Under the pieces are notes generated by a model that was given only the letters and a program-made list of their open reading frames with translations, searched no databases and had not been told where the DNA came from. From NCBI RefSeq assembly GCF_900607235.1, contig NZ_LR027859.1, forward strand, positions 62,001-126,000: a DNA stretch of 64,000 nt, in the 5' to 3' direction. Source of the stretch: Olivibacter jilunii. GTDB taxonomy: Bacteria > Bacteroidota > Bacteroidia > Sphingobacteriales > Sphingobacteriaceae. Positions within the stretch are counted from its first letter, which is position 1. Each line of letters begins with the position of its first letter. Shown here in pieces: positions 52,767-62,636 of this stretch. Made by a program: the position numbers and the translations under genes.

Positions 52767-55490
52767 TTATTTTTTTAAAAAATCTCTTAAAACATAGTGG
52801 AGTATGCCGCCGTTTTTGTAGTAAGCTATTTCAATAGCCGAATCAAATCGAGCTTTAACTTTAAATGATAAATTTCGTCCCTGTTCGTCTTTTGCTTGTA
52901 CGTCGAGCAGCTTGTGCGGTACTAAATCATCGGCTATCCCGGTGATATTAAAAGTTTCCCTACCGGTTAAACCCAGCGTATCGGCACTTTCTCCAGGTAA
53001 AAACTCCAATGGCGCTACTCCCATACCTACCAGATTACTGCGGTGTATGCGTTCGAAACTTTCCGCTATAACCGCTTTAACGCCGAGTAGGTTCGTACCT
53101 TTTGCTGCCCAGTCCCGTGATGACCCGCTGCCGTATTCTTTGCCGGCAAGGATAATAAGTGGTGTAGAATCCCGTTGATAAAGCGAGGCAGCATCATAAA
53201 TGTTAAGTGTTTCATTGGTTCCAAAGTAGGTTGTATAGCCACCTTCTTTATCGGAAATTTTATTTTTGATGCGTACGTTGGCGAATGTTCCTCGCATCAT
53301 CACTTCATGGTTACCACGTCTAGAGCCGTAAGAATTGAAATCCTTAACCTCGACGCCTTTGTTTTCCAGATATTGGCCGGCGGCCGTATCTGATTTGAAG
53401 GAACCGGCAGGCGAGATATGATCGGTCGTTACAGAATCACCTAAATATAGCAGTACACGCGCTTCTTTAATATCGCTTGATGGTGTAAGCTCGCTACTAA
53501 TGTTTTTAAAGAAGGGAGCTTCCTGTATATAAGTAGAATGCTCGTCCCACTGATAATCGCTTCCGGTAGGTGCAATTAAATTTTGCCATTGTTCATTTCC
53601 GTCGAAGATTACGTCATACACTTTCTTAAAATCGCTCTGCTGAAGTGACGATAGAATGACTTGATTAATTTCCTCTTGCGTCGGCCAAATATCTTTTAAA
53701 TAGACGGGTTCTCCATTCGGGTCCGTGTCGATGGGGTCATTTAAAATATCAACATCGATTCTGCCGATAAGTGCATACACAACAACGAGCATTGGTGAAG
53801 CAAGGAAATTCATTTTTACCTGAGGATGAACGCGTGCTTCAAAATTTCGGTTGCCACTTAGAATGGAGGCTACCACTAGTTCCGCTTGATCAACTGCTTC
53901 TGCAATGTGGGGCGGTAGCGGACCACTGTTGCCGATGCAAGATGTGCATCCATAGCCTACGTGATGAAATCGCAGGGCTTCAAGATCTTCTAATAAACCT
54001 GAGCGCTCCAAATAAGCCGTTACTACTTTGGAACCAGGGGCCAAGCTTGTTTTAACCCATGATTTGGTCCGTAAGCCGCGAGCAACGGCCTTTCGAGCGA
54101 CTAAGCCGGCACCAATCATGACCGCAGGGTTGGAGGTGTTTGTGCAGCTAGTGATTGCAGCAATTACGATGGAACCGTCACTCAGTTCATATTCTTGGTT
54201 ATTGTCGATTATTCTTACTGTTTTCAGTTGGTCACTTTTGATCGTAGTTTGCGGCGATGGATGGGGTTTCGTAGGCGTGAACTGTGTTCTGGATCCACCT
54301 TCCGACAGCCAGGTATTAACCTCCCTGTCTTTGAAAGAAACGTAGGTACGACTATATTCCTTTTCTAACAAGGCACCGAACTTGTGATATAGATCTTTGA
54401 TCAGAATCTTGTCCTGAGGTCGTTTTGGACCGGCAACTGTAGGTTCTAAAGTATTCAGGTCCAAATGAAGGATATCGGTATAATGAATTTTTTCTTCCCC
54501 CGTACGCCATAATAGATTTTCCTTGCAATAATCCGCTACCAAACGAATGTGGTCCTCTGATCGATTTGTCCGCTGCATATAATCAAGTGTCTGGTGATCA
54601 ATGGGGAAATAAGTGACGGTACAACCGAACTCGGGCGACATATTGGAAATGGTTGCCCGATCGGTAACCGTTAAGTTATCGAGGCCTTCTCCAAACACTT
54701 CTACGAATTTTCCCACAACTCCATAATCTCGGAGCAGCTTGGTAATAGCTAATACCATATCGGTAGCTGTACATCCCTCCGGTATTTTTCCCGTAAGTTT
54801 TAATCCGATGACTTGAGGGCAGGTGAAATATATCGGTTGCCCCAGCATCGCAGCTTCTGCTTCTATACCACCGACACCCCATCCCAACACACCGATGCCG
54901 TTGACCATCGGAGTATGTGAGTCTGTGCCTACCAAGGTATCCGGGAAATACCAGCCGTCTCGGTCAATAACGCCCTTGGCCAAGTATTCAAGATTTACCT
55001 GATGACAGATTCCCATTCCTGGAGGAACTACTGTAAAGTTATTTAATCCTTTTTGCGCCCATTTCAGTAATTGATAACGCTCTGCATTTCGTTCATATTC
55101 TAAGTCAACATTTTTTTCATAAGCATAGTCGGTACCGAAATAATCCACTTGAACAGAATGATCAATTACCAGGTCGACCGGGATTGCCGGGTTAATTTTA
55201 TCTCCGTCTTTCCCCTTTCGTATTACTTCAGCCCTAATTGAAGCAATATCTACGACTGCAGGTACGCCGGTAAAATCCTGCATTAACACACGTGCAGGTT
55301 TGAATGGGATCTCTTTGTCAGTACCGGCGGGGTTCCACTGAATAAGTGTTTCTAAATGCTCATCGGTAATAGAAAATCCATCATGATTGCGTATAACATT
55401 CTCCAATAGGATTCGAATAGAAAATGGAAGTTTTTCTATAGGCTTTCCCTCCTTTCTCAATTGACTAAGTGAAGCTATTTTTTTGTCCAT
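52767..55490 (-). CDS. acnA: Aconitate hydratase A
   Basis: The 907-residue AcnA/IRP-type enzyme has DFTGVPAVVDIA (about 70-81), TDSHTPMVNGIGVLGWGVGGIEAEA, and iron-sulfur Cys residues in ITSCTNTSNPAVM and GYGCTSCIGNSGPL. The C-terminal swivel domain contains GAKEYGSGSSRDWAAKG-like sequence. It isomerises citrate to isocitrate via cis-aconitate in the TCA cycle. The length agrees with AcnA (about 890-910). No partner gene is next to it. Confidence 0.96.
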   Translation of the reverse strand: MDKKIASLSQLRKEGKPIEKLPFSIRILLENVIRNHDGFSITDEHLETLIQWNPAGTDKEIPFKPARVLMQDFTGVPAVVDIASIRAEVIRKGKDGDKINPAIPVDLVIDHSVQVDYFGTDYAYEKNVDLEYERNAERYQLLKWAQKGLNNFTVVPPGMGICHQVNLEYLAKGVIDRDGWYFPDTLVGTDSHTPMVNGIGVLGWGVGGIEAEAAMLGQPIYFTCPQVIGLKLTGKIPEGCTATDMVLAITKLLRDYGVVGKFVEVFGEGLDNLTVTDRATISNMSPEFGCTVTYFPIDHQTLDYMQRTNRSEDHIRLVADYCKENLLWRTGEEKIHYTDILHLDLNTLEPTVAGPKRPQDKILIKDLYHKFGALLEKEYSRTYVSFKDREVNTWLSEGGSRTQFTPTKPHPSPQTTIKSDQLKTVRIIDNNQEYELSDGSIVIAAITSCTNTSNPAVMIGAGLVARKAVARGLRTKSWVKTSLAPGSKVVTAYLERSGLLEDLEALRFHHVGYGCTSCIGNSGPLPPHIAEAVDQAELVVASILSGNRNFEARVHPQVKMNFLASPMLVVVYALIGRIDVDILNDPIDTDPNGEPVYLKDIWPTQEEINQVILSSLQQSDFKKVYDVIFDGNEQWQNLIAPTGSDYQWDEHSTYIQEAPFFKNISSELTPSSDIKEARVLLYLGDSVTTDHISPAGSFKSDTAAGQYLENKGVEVKDFNSYGSRRGNHEVMMRGTFANVRIKNKISDKEGGYTTYFGTNETLNIYDAASLYQRDSTPLIILAGKEYGSGSSRDWAAKGTNLLGVKAVIAESFERIHRSNLVGMGVAPLEFLPGESADTLGLTGRETFNITGIADDLVPHKLLDVQAKDEQGRNLSFKVKARFDSAIEIAYYKNGGILHYVLRDFLKK

Positions 55491-55587
55491 TTTAGTTTAG
55501 TTTTAGTACTATTATAATACTTCATTTTCCTTAAAAATGTTTTTAACTACATCATTCCTGAATTTTAAATGACTTATAAAAAGAAAA

Positions 55588-55617
55588 GCCAAGAGATGAT
55601 TTAAAATCTCTTGGCTC
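55588..55617 (-). terminator. Terminator of the SIMPL-domain gene
   Basis: AGCCAAGAGAT (55588-55598) and ATCTCTTGGCT (55607-55617) are a perfect 11-base-pair stem with an 8-base loop; the minus strand continues TTTCTTTTTATAAG. It lies 21 bases after the stop codon of the gene starting at 56355. Confidence 0.8.
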
Positions 55618-55638
55618 ATCAATATAATTCGGTGTTTA

Positions 55639-56355
55639 TTACTTTAGTTCAAATACAACACGAAATTGATAGTTAATCTTAATTTTCTTAAAATCGATAT
55701 CTAGTGATTCCTCCTGTGCATAATCTGCCGCTTTTCCGCGCATGGCCATTGCACTGTACATAGCTGGCTGCGGACTGCCTGCGTCTGTATTATTATCGTT
55801 TACTTCCAAGGCCTTTCCTAAGCTGTCGCCTAACGCTTGAGCTAACACGGTTGCTTTCTCCCGCGCATTTTTTACCGCTTTTATGCGTAGCTCATTCCGT
55901 ATTTCGGTCATCCTGCTATGGTCATACCCAGCAATAGCGGTAGATTGAATTCCTTTTTCATCTACGCTTGAAAGAATGGAATTGATTGCATTTAAATTAG
56001 CTACTTTCACTTTGTATTGCTTGCTTGCTAAAAAACCGGGATCTTTCTTCTTCTTGGGATCTATATAATTATAGCTTGAGATGTTTTCTATAGTGAAATC
56101 CTCTTCCTTTATTCCGGCTTTTTTTACAGCAGTTGACAACTGCTTTTCCAATTCATCAATTGCTACCTTATTTTTGTTGTTATTATCCTTAAAATACTCT
56201 TTTAAGGATATGGACACATAAATAATATCCGGGGTTACTTCCTCCTCAGCAGATCCATAAACTTCTATCTTCCTTCTTGTATCAACATTTTGTGCTGAAG
56301 CGGATAATGCGATTGTTCCTAACAATACTGCTGCTAATATTTTTTTCATCTGCAT
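55639..56355 (-). CDS. SIMPL (DUF541) domain protein
   Basis: The 238-residue product has a signal peptide (about 1-21, ending SASAQ) and one SIMPL/DUF541 domain: VYGSAEEEVTPDIIYVSISLKEY, a middle LNAINSILSSVDEKGI segment and a conserved AKNAREKATVLAQALGDSLGKALEV helix. It ends KINYQFRVVFELK. These periplasmic proteins are linked with oxidative or envelope stress, but the biochemical role is unclear. The start could also be two codons later (56349). Confidence 0.85.
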   Translation of the reverse strand: MQMKKILAAVLLGTIALSASAQNVDTRRKIEVYGSAEEEVTPDIIYVSISLKEYFKDNNNKNKVAIDELEKQLSTAVKKAGIKEEDFTIENISSYNYIDPKKKKDPGFLASKQYKVKVANLNAINSILSSVDEKGIQSTAIAGYDHSRMTEIRNELRIKAVKNAREKATVLAQALGDSLGKALEVNDNNTDAGSPQPAMYSAMAMRGKAADYAQEESLDIDFKKIKINYQFRVVFELK

Positions 56356-56501
56356 AATTTTTTCTTAAAAGTGATGAATCCTGCATGAGCTTTGCACGTA
56401 TTACTATGGCCCAAACAGGTTGCTTATGCTATAAGTTTTATATTTGTGTATGAAACGATACTGTAAAAGAAAATGCTACAATAGGTTATTTTTTTAGAAT
56501 T

Positions 56502-57152
56502 TTATTCTTCTATAACTTCGCTGTGATAGCTTGCAGATTCTTGAACTTCCTCCTTAAAATAACGTTTCTGGAAGATTAGTATGATAATTACGCCTACTGA
56601 AATGGCAGAGTCTGCTAAATTAAAAACCGGTCTGAAGAAGATAAATTCTTCATTTGACCATAACGGAAACCATGATGGGAAAGTCCCTTGCAACAGAGGG
56701 AAATAAAACATATCTACTACTTTTCCGTGGAAAATACTACTATATCCACCTCCAGCAGGAAACAGAACCGCTTTTTCATACCACGTGCTTTCACTAAAAA
56801 TCATACCATAGAAAGTAGAGTCAATGATATTTCCTACAGCACCGGCAAAAATTAACGATACACAAAGAATGAGTCCGCGGTGATATTTACGTTTAATCAT
56901 GTAAACCAATCCATATCCAATGCCCAATACAGCCAATATACGGAACACAGATAATGCTAATTTTCCGCTCTCGCCACCAAATTCCATACCGAAAGCCATA
57001 CCGTTGTTTTCAGTAAAATGAATGAGTGCCCGGTTTCCGACAATTTTAAATTCCTGTCCCAAGGTCATGTTGAGCTTGACCCAAAATTTGATAACTTGAT
57101 CTAAAAATAAAACAACTAATACGAGGAAGAGCGGTCTAGTATATCCTTTCAT
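56502..57152 (-). CDS. lspA: Lipoprotein signal peptidase LspA
   Basis: The 216-residue inner membrane protein has four transmembrane segments and the two aspartyl-protease-type motifs GAVGNIIDSTFYG (about 108-120) and FNLADSAISVG (about 177-187). It cleaves the signal peptide of lipid-modified prolipoproteins, as needed for the many lipoproteins here. It is longer than the E. coli enzyme (164), with an extra periplasmic loop that is usual in Bacteroidota. Confidence 0.93.
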   Translation of the reverse strand: MKGYTRPLFLVLVVLFLDQVIKFWVKLNMTLGQEFKIVGNRALIHFTENNGMAFGMEFGGESGKLALSVFRILAVLGIGYGLVYMIKRKYHRGLILCVSLIFAGAVGNIIDSTFYGMIFSESTWYEKAVLFPAGGGYSSIFHGKVVDMFYFPLLQGTFPSWFPLWSNEEFIFFRPVFNLADSAISVGVIIILIFQKRYFKEEVQESASYHSEVIEE

Positions 57153-57234
57153 TATTTCGTTCGCACAAAATCAATCAGCCATTTCCCTAAAGAAGAATGA
57201 GATCCTCCGTTAATGAGAAATGGCCGATTTGTTT

Positions 57235-57618
57235 TTAATATTGTTTTAATTTGGCTTCCATGCTTAGAGTAGTGTGGGGAACAGCGCGTAAACGCTCTTT
57301 TTGAATTAGTTTACCCGTTTCTCTGCACACGCCATATGTTTTATTTTCTATTCTTACCAATGCAGCCTCTAAATTGTCAATGAACTTTTTCTGACGAGCA
57401 GCTAATTGATTGATCTGCTCTTTTTCAAGCGTAGCCGAACCATCTTCCAACGTTTTGAAAGTACCCGCCGTATCATCTGTACCATTGCTGTTTGGGTTAC
57501 TTAAAGATTTAGTCAAAGAGGCTAATTCTTCTTTCGCTACTCGAAGTTTTTCCAAGATAATTTCTTTAAACTCTTGTAGTTCGGCATCGCTGTAACGTGT
57601 CTTTTCTGTGTTTTCCAT
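57235..57618 (-). CDS. DksA/TraR-family protein with reduced zinc finger
   Basis: The 127-residue product has an N-terminal coiled coil (about 12-45) and the C-terminal signature YGVCRETGKLIQKERLRAVPHTTL. The DksA/TraR zinc finger normally has four Cys; here only one is visible (GVCRETGK), so zinc binding is doubtful, as in the redox-insensitive DksA2-like branch. It may bind RNA polymerase. It is followed by lspA, with 82 bases between them, and preceded by ileS. Confidence 0.85.
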   Translation of the reverse strand: MENTEKTRYSDAELQEFKEIILEKLRVAKEELASLTKSLSNPNSNGTDDTAGTFKTLEDGSATLEKEQINQLAARQKKFIDNLEAALVRIENKTYGVCRETGKLIQKERLRAVPHTTLSMEAKLKQY

Positions 57619-57700
57619 TTTTCAAATTTTTTAACAAGAATCTAAATCTGCCAAGGTTTTGCTAAAGACCTTGCTATAATACGGGTTATAGATTCTAAAA

Positions 57701-60700
57701 CTACACTTTTTCAATTAATACATTTAGCTCAGTCTCTTCTATTTCAACACGTTCTCCACCGGTTAAGTTGTTTTCAACTTTAAACGAGTTGGCTAGGATC
57801 TCTGTGCTAATATAAGATAAATTATCTTTAATAGCATCGGCAATTAAGGAACTATTGCTTATCGTCACATTGATCTTATCAGTTACTTCAAAGTTAAGTT
57901 CCTTTCGAAGTGTTTGTATGCGATTCACAAGTTCACGTGCCAGGCCTTCATTTTTTAGTGTCGGTGTAATATGAACATCTAAAGCTACCGTGAGCTTGTC
58001 TAAGTTGGCAACTTGCCAGCCAGCTACATCTTCTGCGATTATTTCTACATCCGCTAAGGTAACTGTATAAGGAGCCTCCGTTAAGGTAAAGGATCCAGAT
58101 GTTTCCAATTGACTAATTTCCGACTCTCCAAACGCTTGAATAGCTGCTGCAACCAGTTTCATATCTTTTCCAACCTTAGGTCCCAAGGCCTTGAAGTTAG
58201 GTCTGATTTTTTTTCGTATAATCCCGGAAGTATCCTTTATAAACTCTATTTCTTTGATGTTTGTCTCCGATAAAATCAAATCTTTCACTTTCTCTACTTT
58301 CTCCCTGAATGTATCATCTAACACCGGAAGTAGAATTTTGTTTAGTGGTTGACGAACATTTATACCTACTTTTTTACGTAGAGATAAAGTTAACGACGAT
58401 ATATCTTGGGCCAAGGTCATCCGTTCTTCCAGATTTTTGTCTACAAGCGCTTCATTATAAGTCGGGTAGAAAGAAAGGTGAACTGATTCCGCCCGATCTT
58501 TCTGCGTTGCGTTATTGAGGTCCAGAAATAGTTGATCACTGAAAAAAGGAGCGATTGGAGACATGAGTTTCGCAACTGTGTCTAAGCAGGTATATAGGGT
58601 TTGATAAGCAGAGATTTTATCTTCACTATATTCGCCTTTCCAAAAACGGCGGCGACATAGTCGTACATACCAATTACTTAAATGCTCATCCACGAAATTT
58701 TGGATGGCACGAGCTGCTTTTGTTGGCTCGAAATCTTGATAGAATGTATCTACCTCTTTTGTCAAACTATTCAAGAGTGATATGATCCAACGATCAATTT
58801 CAGGACGGTCATTATAGGCGATCTCTGCTTCCATGTAAGAGAAGCCGTCAATGTTGGCATATAGCGCAAAGAAAGCATAAGTGTTGTATAGTGTTCCGAA
58901 GAACTTACGCCGCACTTCATCTAAACCTTCTTCATTGAATTTTAAGTTATCCCAAGGTGCAGCATTGCTGATCATGTACCAACGGGTAGCATCGGCACTG
59001 TATTTTGAAATGGTGGCAAAAGGATCTACCGCATTACCTAAGCGTTTGGACATTTTGTTTCCATTCTTATCGAGCACCAGACCGTTAGAAACCACATTTT
59101 TAAATGCTACGGAATCACAAAGCATGGTTGCTATTGCATGCAATGTAAAAAACCACCCCCGCGTTTGGTCTACGCCCTCAGCTATAAAGTCGGCTGGATA
59201 CGCCTCTTCAAAACCTTCTTTGAATGGAAATTTCTCTCCTTTTGCTAATTTTTCATGGTCTAACCCCCACTGTGCATACGGCATTGATCCGGAATCGAAC
59301 CACACATCGATAAGGTCAGGCTCTCTAAACAATTTCTGAAGGCTATCAGACACAAGCACAATGTCGTCTACATAAGGTCGGTGAAGATCAAATTTATCAG
59401 TGTCGAGTTTTACCAGATATTCGCGTAGTTTGGCGCTTTCTTCTTCATTTAACACATTGGTAGTTAAACTAAACTCGATATATTCACGTAATTCCTGTAT
59501 CGATCCTATACAAATTTCTTCATTTTCATCTTCTGAACGCCAGATAGGCAGGGGAGTGCCCCAATACCTAGATCGAGATAGATTCCAATCAACTAGATTT
59601 TCCAGCCAATTTCCAAAACGTCCTGTGCCGGTAGCTTCAGGCTTCCAATTGATCGTTTTATTAAGTGCCACGAGTTTTTCCTTAACGGCAGTGGTTTTTA
59701 TAAACCAGCTGTCTAAGGGATAATACAAGATAGGCTTGTCGGTACGCCAACAATGTGGATAACTGTGTTCATATCGTTTGACATCAAAGGCTTTATTCTC
59801 CTCCTTTAACTTGATCGCAATTAACACATCCGTTGGTTTAAAGTCCGGCTCTTGCCTTTCTTCGTCGCTGTAGTATTCTTCCTTAACAAAACGTCCGGCG
59901 AAATCTGTAATTTCTTTGACGAATCGTCCCTGTTTGTCTACAATTGGAACATCTTTGCCATTTTCATCTTTTACTAAAACTCCGGGAACTCCGTTTTCAC
60001 GACAGGCTCTAAAGTCGTCTGCACCAAATGTAGCAGCAGCATGTACGATACCGGTGCCATCTTCGGTCGTCACAAAATCCCCAGGGATGACACGGAATGC
60101 ATGTTGCTGTAAATCATCATTAATGACATAAGGAAGTAGTTGTTCATAACGTAAATTGAGCAAGTCTTCTCCTTTAAATTCAGTTGCAAGTTCCCAAGGA
60201 ATCAGTTTGTCACCTTCTTTGTAATCTTGGAAGGGAAGATCTTTCGCCTCCGATTTGAAATACTTGCCAACTAAATCTTTTGCCAAAACAATGCTGATCG
60301 GCTCAAATGTATAGGGATTAAACGTCCGTATCTTTACGTAGGTAATATTTTTTCCCACGACGAGTGCGCAATTTGCCGGTAAAGTCCAAGGTGTGGTAGT
60401 CCAGGCGATGATTGCCGTATCTTCTCCTTCCTCTTCGAACAACTGAGGCATTAATGGGTGAATCTGATCTTTGACGATTCTAAATTCTGCTACAATTGTC
60501 GTGTCTTTAACAGGTTTATAGGTGCCGGGTTGATTTAGCTCATGTGAGCTCAGGCCGGTTCCCGCAGCAGGAGAGTATGGCTGAATAGTATAACCTTTGT
60601 ATAATAGGTCTTTATTGTATAATTCCTTTAATATCCACCAAATGGTTTCGATGTATTCGTTTTGATAAGTAATGTAGGGGTTTTTGAGATCAACCCAATA

Positions 60701-61114
60701 ACCCATTTTTTCAGTCAGATCATTCCAAACATCCGTATAGCGCATTACTTCGCGCTTACAGGCGTTATTGTATTCCTCTACTGATATCTTTTTACCAATA
60801 TCTTCTTTAGTAATACCTAAAGTTTTTTCTACAGCAAGTTCGATGGGAAGACCATGGGTATCCCATCCGCCTTTCCGCTTTACCTGGAAGCCTTTTAAGG
60901 TTTTATATCGGCAGAAAATATCCTTTATTGTCCTAGCCATGACGTGGTGTATGCCAGGCATACCATTGGCAGAGGGAGGACCTTCATAAAAAGTATAGGG
61001 CTTTGTAGAAGGCCTGCTGGTGACACTTTTCTCAAACACATTCTTTGCCTGCCAATTAGCTAAGATATTGTTGCCTATATTTGGTAAATCGAGCTGTTTA
61101 TATTCCTTGTACAT
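57701..61114 (-). CDS. ileS: Isoleucyl-tRNA synthetase
   Basis: The 1137-residue class I synthetase has the HIGH-type motif GIHHVMA (about 54-60), the editing domain in the middle, WFDSGSMPYAQWG, and KMSKRLGN near residue 688. The C-terminal part (about 750-1137) holds the anticodon-binding domain without the zinc-binding cysteines of the E. coli C terminus. It loads isoleucine onto tRNA-Ile. A -7 element TAACTTTG lies 28 bases before the start. Confidence 0.96.
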   Translation of the reverse strand: MYKEYKQLDLPNIGNNILANWQAKNVFEKSVTSRPSTKPYTFYEGPPSANGMPGIHHVMARTIKDIFCRYKTLKGFQVKRKGGWDTHGLPIELAVEKTLGITKEDIGKKISVEEYNNACKREVMRYTDVWNDLTEKMGYWVDLKNPYITYQNEYIETIWWILKELYNKDLLYKGYTIQPYSPAAGTGLSSHELNQPGTYKPVKDTTIVAEFRIVKDQIHPLMPQLFEEEGEDTAIIAWTTTPWTLPANCALVVGKNITYVKIRTFNPYTFEPISIVLAKDLVGKYFKSEAKDLPFQDYKEGDKLIPWELATEFKGEDLLNLRYEQLLPYVINDDLQQHAFRVIPGDFVTTEDGTGIVHAAATFGADDFRACRENGVPGVLVKDENGKDVPIVDKQGRFVKEITDFAGRFVKEEYYSDEERQEPDFKPTDVLIAIKLKEENKAFDVKRYEHSYPHCWRTDKPILYYPLDSWFIKTTAVKEKLVALNKTINWKPEATGTGRFGNWLENLVDWNLSRSRYWGTPLPIWRSEDENEEICIGSIQELREYIEFSLTTNVLNEEESAKLREYLVKLDTDKFDLHRPYVDDIVLVSDSLQKLFREPDLIDVWFDSGSMPYAQWGLDHEKLAKGEKFPFKEGFEEAYPADFIAEGVDQTRGWFFTLHAIATMLCDSVAFKNVVSNGLVLDKNGNKMSKRLGNAVDPFATISKYSADATRWYMISNAAPWDNLKFNEEGLDEVRRKFFGTLYNTYAFFALYANIDGFSYMEAEIAYNDRPEIDRWIISLLNSLTKEVDTFYQDFEPTKAARAIQNFVDEHLSNWYVRLCRRRFWKGEYSEDKISAYQTLYTCLDTVAKLMSPIAPFFSDQLFLDLNNATQKDRAESVHLSFYPTYNEALVDKNLEERMTLAQDISSLTLSLRKKVGINVRQPLNKILLPVLDDTFREKVEKVKDLILSETNIKEIEFIKDTSGIIRKKIRPNFKALGPKVGKDMKLVAAAIQAFGESEISQLETSGSFTLTEAPYTVTLADVEIIAEDVAGWQVANLDKLTVALDVHITPTLKNEGLARELVNRIQTLRKELNFEVTDKINVTISNSSLIADAIKDNLSYISTEILANSFKVENNLTGGERVEIEETELNVLIEKV

Positions 61115-61142
61115 CAGTGTATTAATCCAAAAATTAAGGATG

Positions 61143-61150
61143 CAAAGTTA
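61143..61150 (-). promoter_or_regulatory. Probable -7 element of ileS
   Basis: The minus strand reads TAACTTTG, matching TAnnTTTG, about 28 bases before the ileS start; at 19 bases upstream there is TTTC, one base off TTTG. Confidence 0.5.
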
Positions 61151-61285
61151 AGACATTAAGGCGAAAAGTGAAAACGGTGTAATCGCTTCCCTGCTTATTC
61201 CTGTATTTTCTTTCGATTTAAACCTTTAGATCGTCACAAAGCGAAAATTTATTATCTTTAACTGACAGTTTAGCTCTTAGTAGTT

Positions 61286-61522
61286 ATGAATAAATATCTG
61301 AAACGCGGTATCCTAATTACAATGTTGGGAATTCTGATGGGCATGTTGGGCATGTATCTGAAAAGGTTGGAAAATGATTTCTATGGAATCACATTAACAT
61401 TGGGTGTACTGGTATTTGGTGTCGGCTTTGTTACTATTGTCTATAGTTTAATTAGAAAAATAGAGCGTCAAAGCATCCTTGAATCAAGAGAAGAGCAACA
61501 GCAATCCTCCGAAAGTGATTAA
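61286..61522 (+). CDS. Small two-helix membrane protein
   Basis: The 78-residue product has two transmembrane helices (about 9-25 and 36-57), separated by a short loop KRLENDFYG, and a polar tail ending EEQQQSSESD. Length and topology suggest an inner membrane protein. It is 2 bases upstream of the kinase gene, so it is almost certainly co-transcribed with it and recO. No family is recognised. Confidence 0.7.
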   Translation: MNKYLKRGILITMLGILMGMLGMYLKRLENDFYGITLTLGVLVFGVGFVTIVYSLIRKIERQSILESREEQQQSSESD

Positions 61523-61524
61523 TT

Positions 61525-61899
61525 ATGGGCTTTCTATCTGCGTTGAGATTTGCTTGGTATGGTTTACGTGATACATTTAAAACCGAAAGGAACTTCAGGA
61601 TCCAATCTGCTTTTGCAATACTTGCCCTTATAATGGGGCTTTTATTGAAAATCGATCTCAATGAGTGGCTTTGGATTGGGGTATCCATTTTTCTTGTATT
61701 GGCTGCTGAGCTATTTAATACTGCGCTGGAAGCTTTAACCAATCTGGTTTCACCTACCTGGCATCCCTTAGCAAAAAAGGCGAAGGATGCCGCCGCCTCC
61801 GCCGTTCTGCTGTTGGCTGTATTTTCTATTATTTGTGGAATCATTATTTTTTTGCCTAAACTTGTGCAAGTAATAAAGCATTTCAATAGTGTTACATAA
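61525..61899 (+). CDS. dgkA: Diacylglycerol kinase/undecaprenol kinase family protein
   Basis: The 124-residue product matches the small DgkA-type kinases: ALRFAWYGLRDTFKTERNFRIQ (N-terminal helix, about 5-26), AAELFNTALEALTN with the catalytic Glu residues (about 71-84) and KAKDAAASAVLL (about 95-106), plus three membrane segments. The family includes Gram-negative diacylglycerol kinase and undecaprenol kinase of Gram-positives, and motifs alone do not separate the two. Either role fits lipid and cell-wall carrier recycling. It overlaps recO by 11 bases. Confidence 0.85.
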   Translation: MGFLSALRFAWYGLRDTFKTERNFRIQSAFAILALIMGLLLKIDLNEWLWIGVSIFLVLAAELFNTALEALTNLVSPTWHPLAKKAKDAAASAVLLLAVFSIICGIIIFLPKLVQVIKHFNSVT

Positions 61900-62611
61900 A
61901 ACCAGAGGAATTGTCCTGAAGATTACTCCTTATGCCGAGACGAGTGTTGTGGCGCAAATATTTACGGAAAAGTTTGGTATACAGTCTTATCTTATCAACG
62001 GCGTAAAGAGGGCACGGGCGAAGATTCACCTTAATATATTGCAACCACTACATTTATTAGATCTTGTCGTATATCAAAAAACTACAACGGGATTAAACCG
62101 GATGGCGGAGGCTCGGCAATTACCGGTTTTTCAACGGATTCCCTACGATATTATAAAAAGCTCCATGGCCTTGTTTATTACGGAAATAATATATAAAAGC
62201 ATTCGGCAGCAGGGGCCGGATGAAAAGCTTTTTGAATACCTCTTTAGTGCAATATGCTGGTTAGATTCGTCCGAGGAAACACCGATCAATTTTCATTTAG
62301 CTTTTCTTCTAAAACTCACCAAATATTTAGGCTTCTATCCAGCATCCCGAACAGGAGAACAAATTTATTTTGATCTTAAGGAAGGTGTTTTTACTCGATT
62401 CACCCCAGGTCATATCTTAGTTTTGCAGGAACCACATACCGGTCAGTGGAATACACTTTTAAATACCAGTTTTGCATCGCTTAACAATGTGAAAATAGGT
62501 AACCGGGACCGAAGAATTCTTTTGCAGAAATTGATCGATTTTTATCAACTCCATATCGATGGTTTAGGCGAAATAAAATCACTCGAAATACTGGAAGAAG
62601 TTTTGGCTTAA
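61889..62611 (+). CDS. recO: DNA repair protein RecO
   Basis: The 240-residue product starts at GTG 61889 with MLHKTRGIVLKITPYAETSVVAQIFTE, the typical RecO OB-fold start. A helical domain follows with SMALFITEIIYKSI. The cysteine zinc site of some RecO proteins is absent. It loads RecA onto SSB-coated DNA. The GTG start overlaps the kinase stop by 11 bases. Confidence 0.88.
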   Translation: MLHKTRGIVLKITPYAETSVVAQIFTEKFGIQSYLINGVKRARAKIHLNILQPLHLLDLVVYQKTTTGLNRMAEARQLPVFQRIPYDIIKSSMALFITEIIYKSIRQQGPDEKLFEYLFSAICWLDSSEETPINFHLAFLLKLTKYLGFYPASRTGEQIYFDLKEGVFTRFTPGHILVLQEPHTGQWNTLLNTSFASLNNVKIGNRDRRILLQKLIDFYQLHIDGLGEIKSLEILEEVLA

Positions 62612-62636
62612 AGCAATCATATCATATACGAATAAT

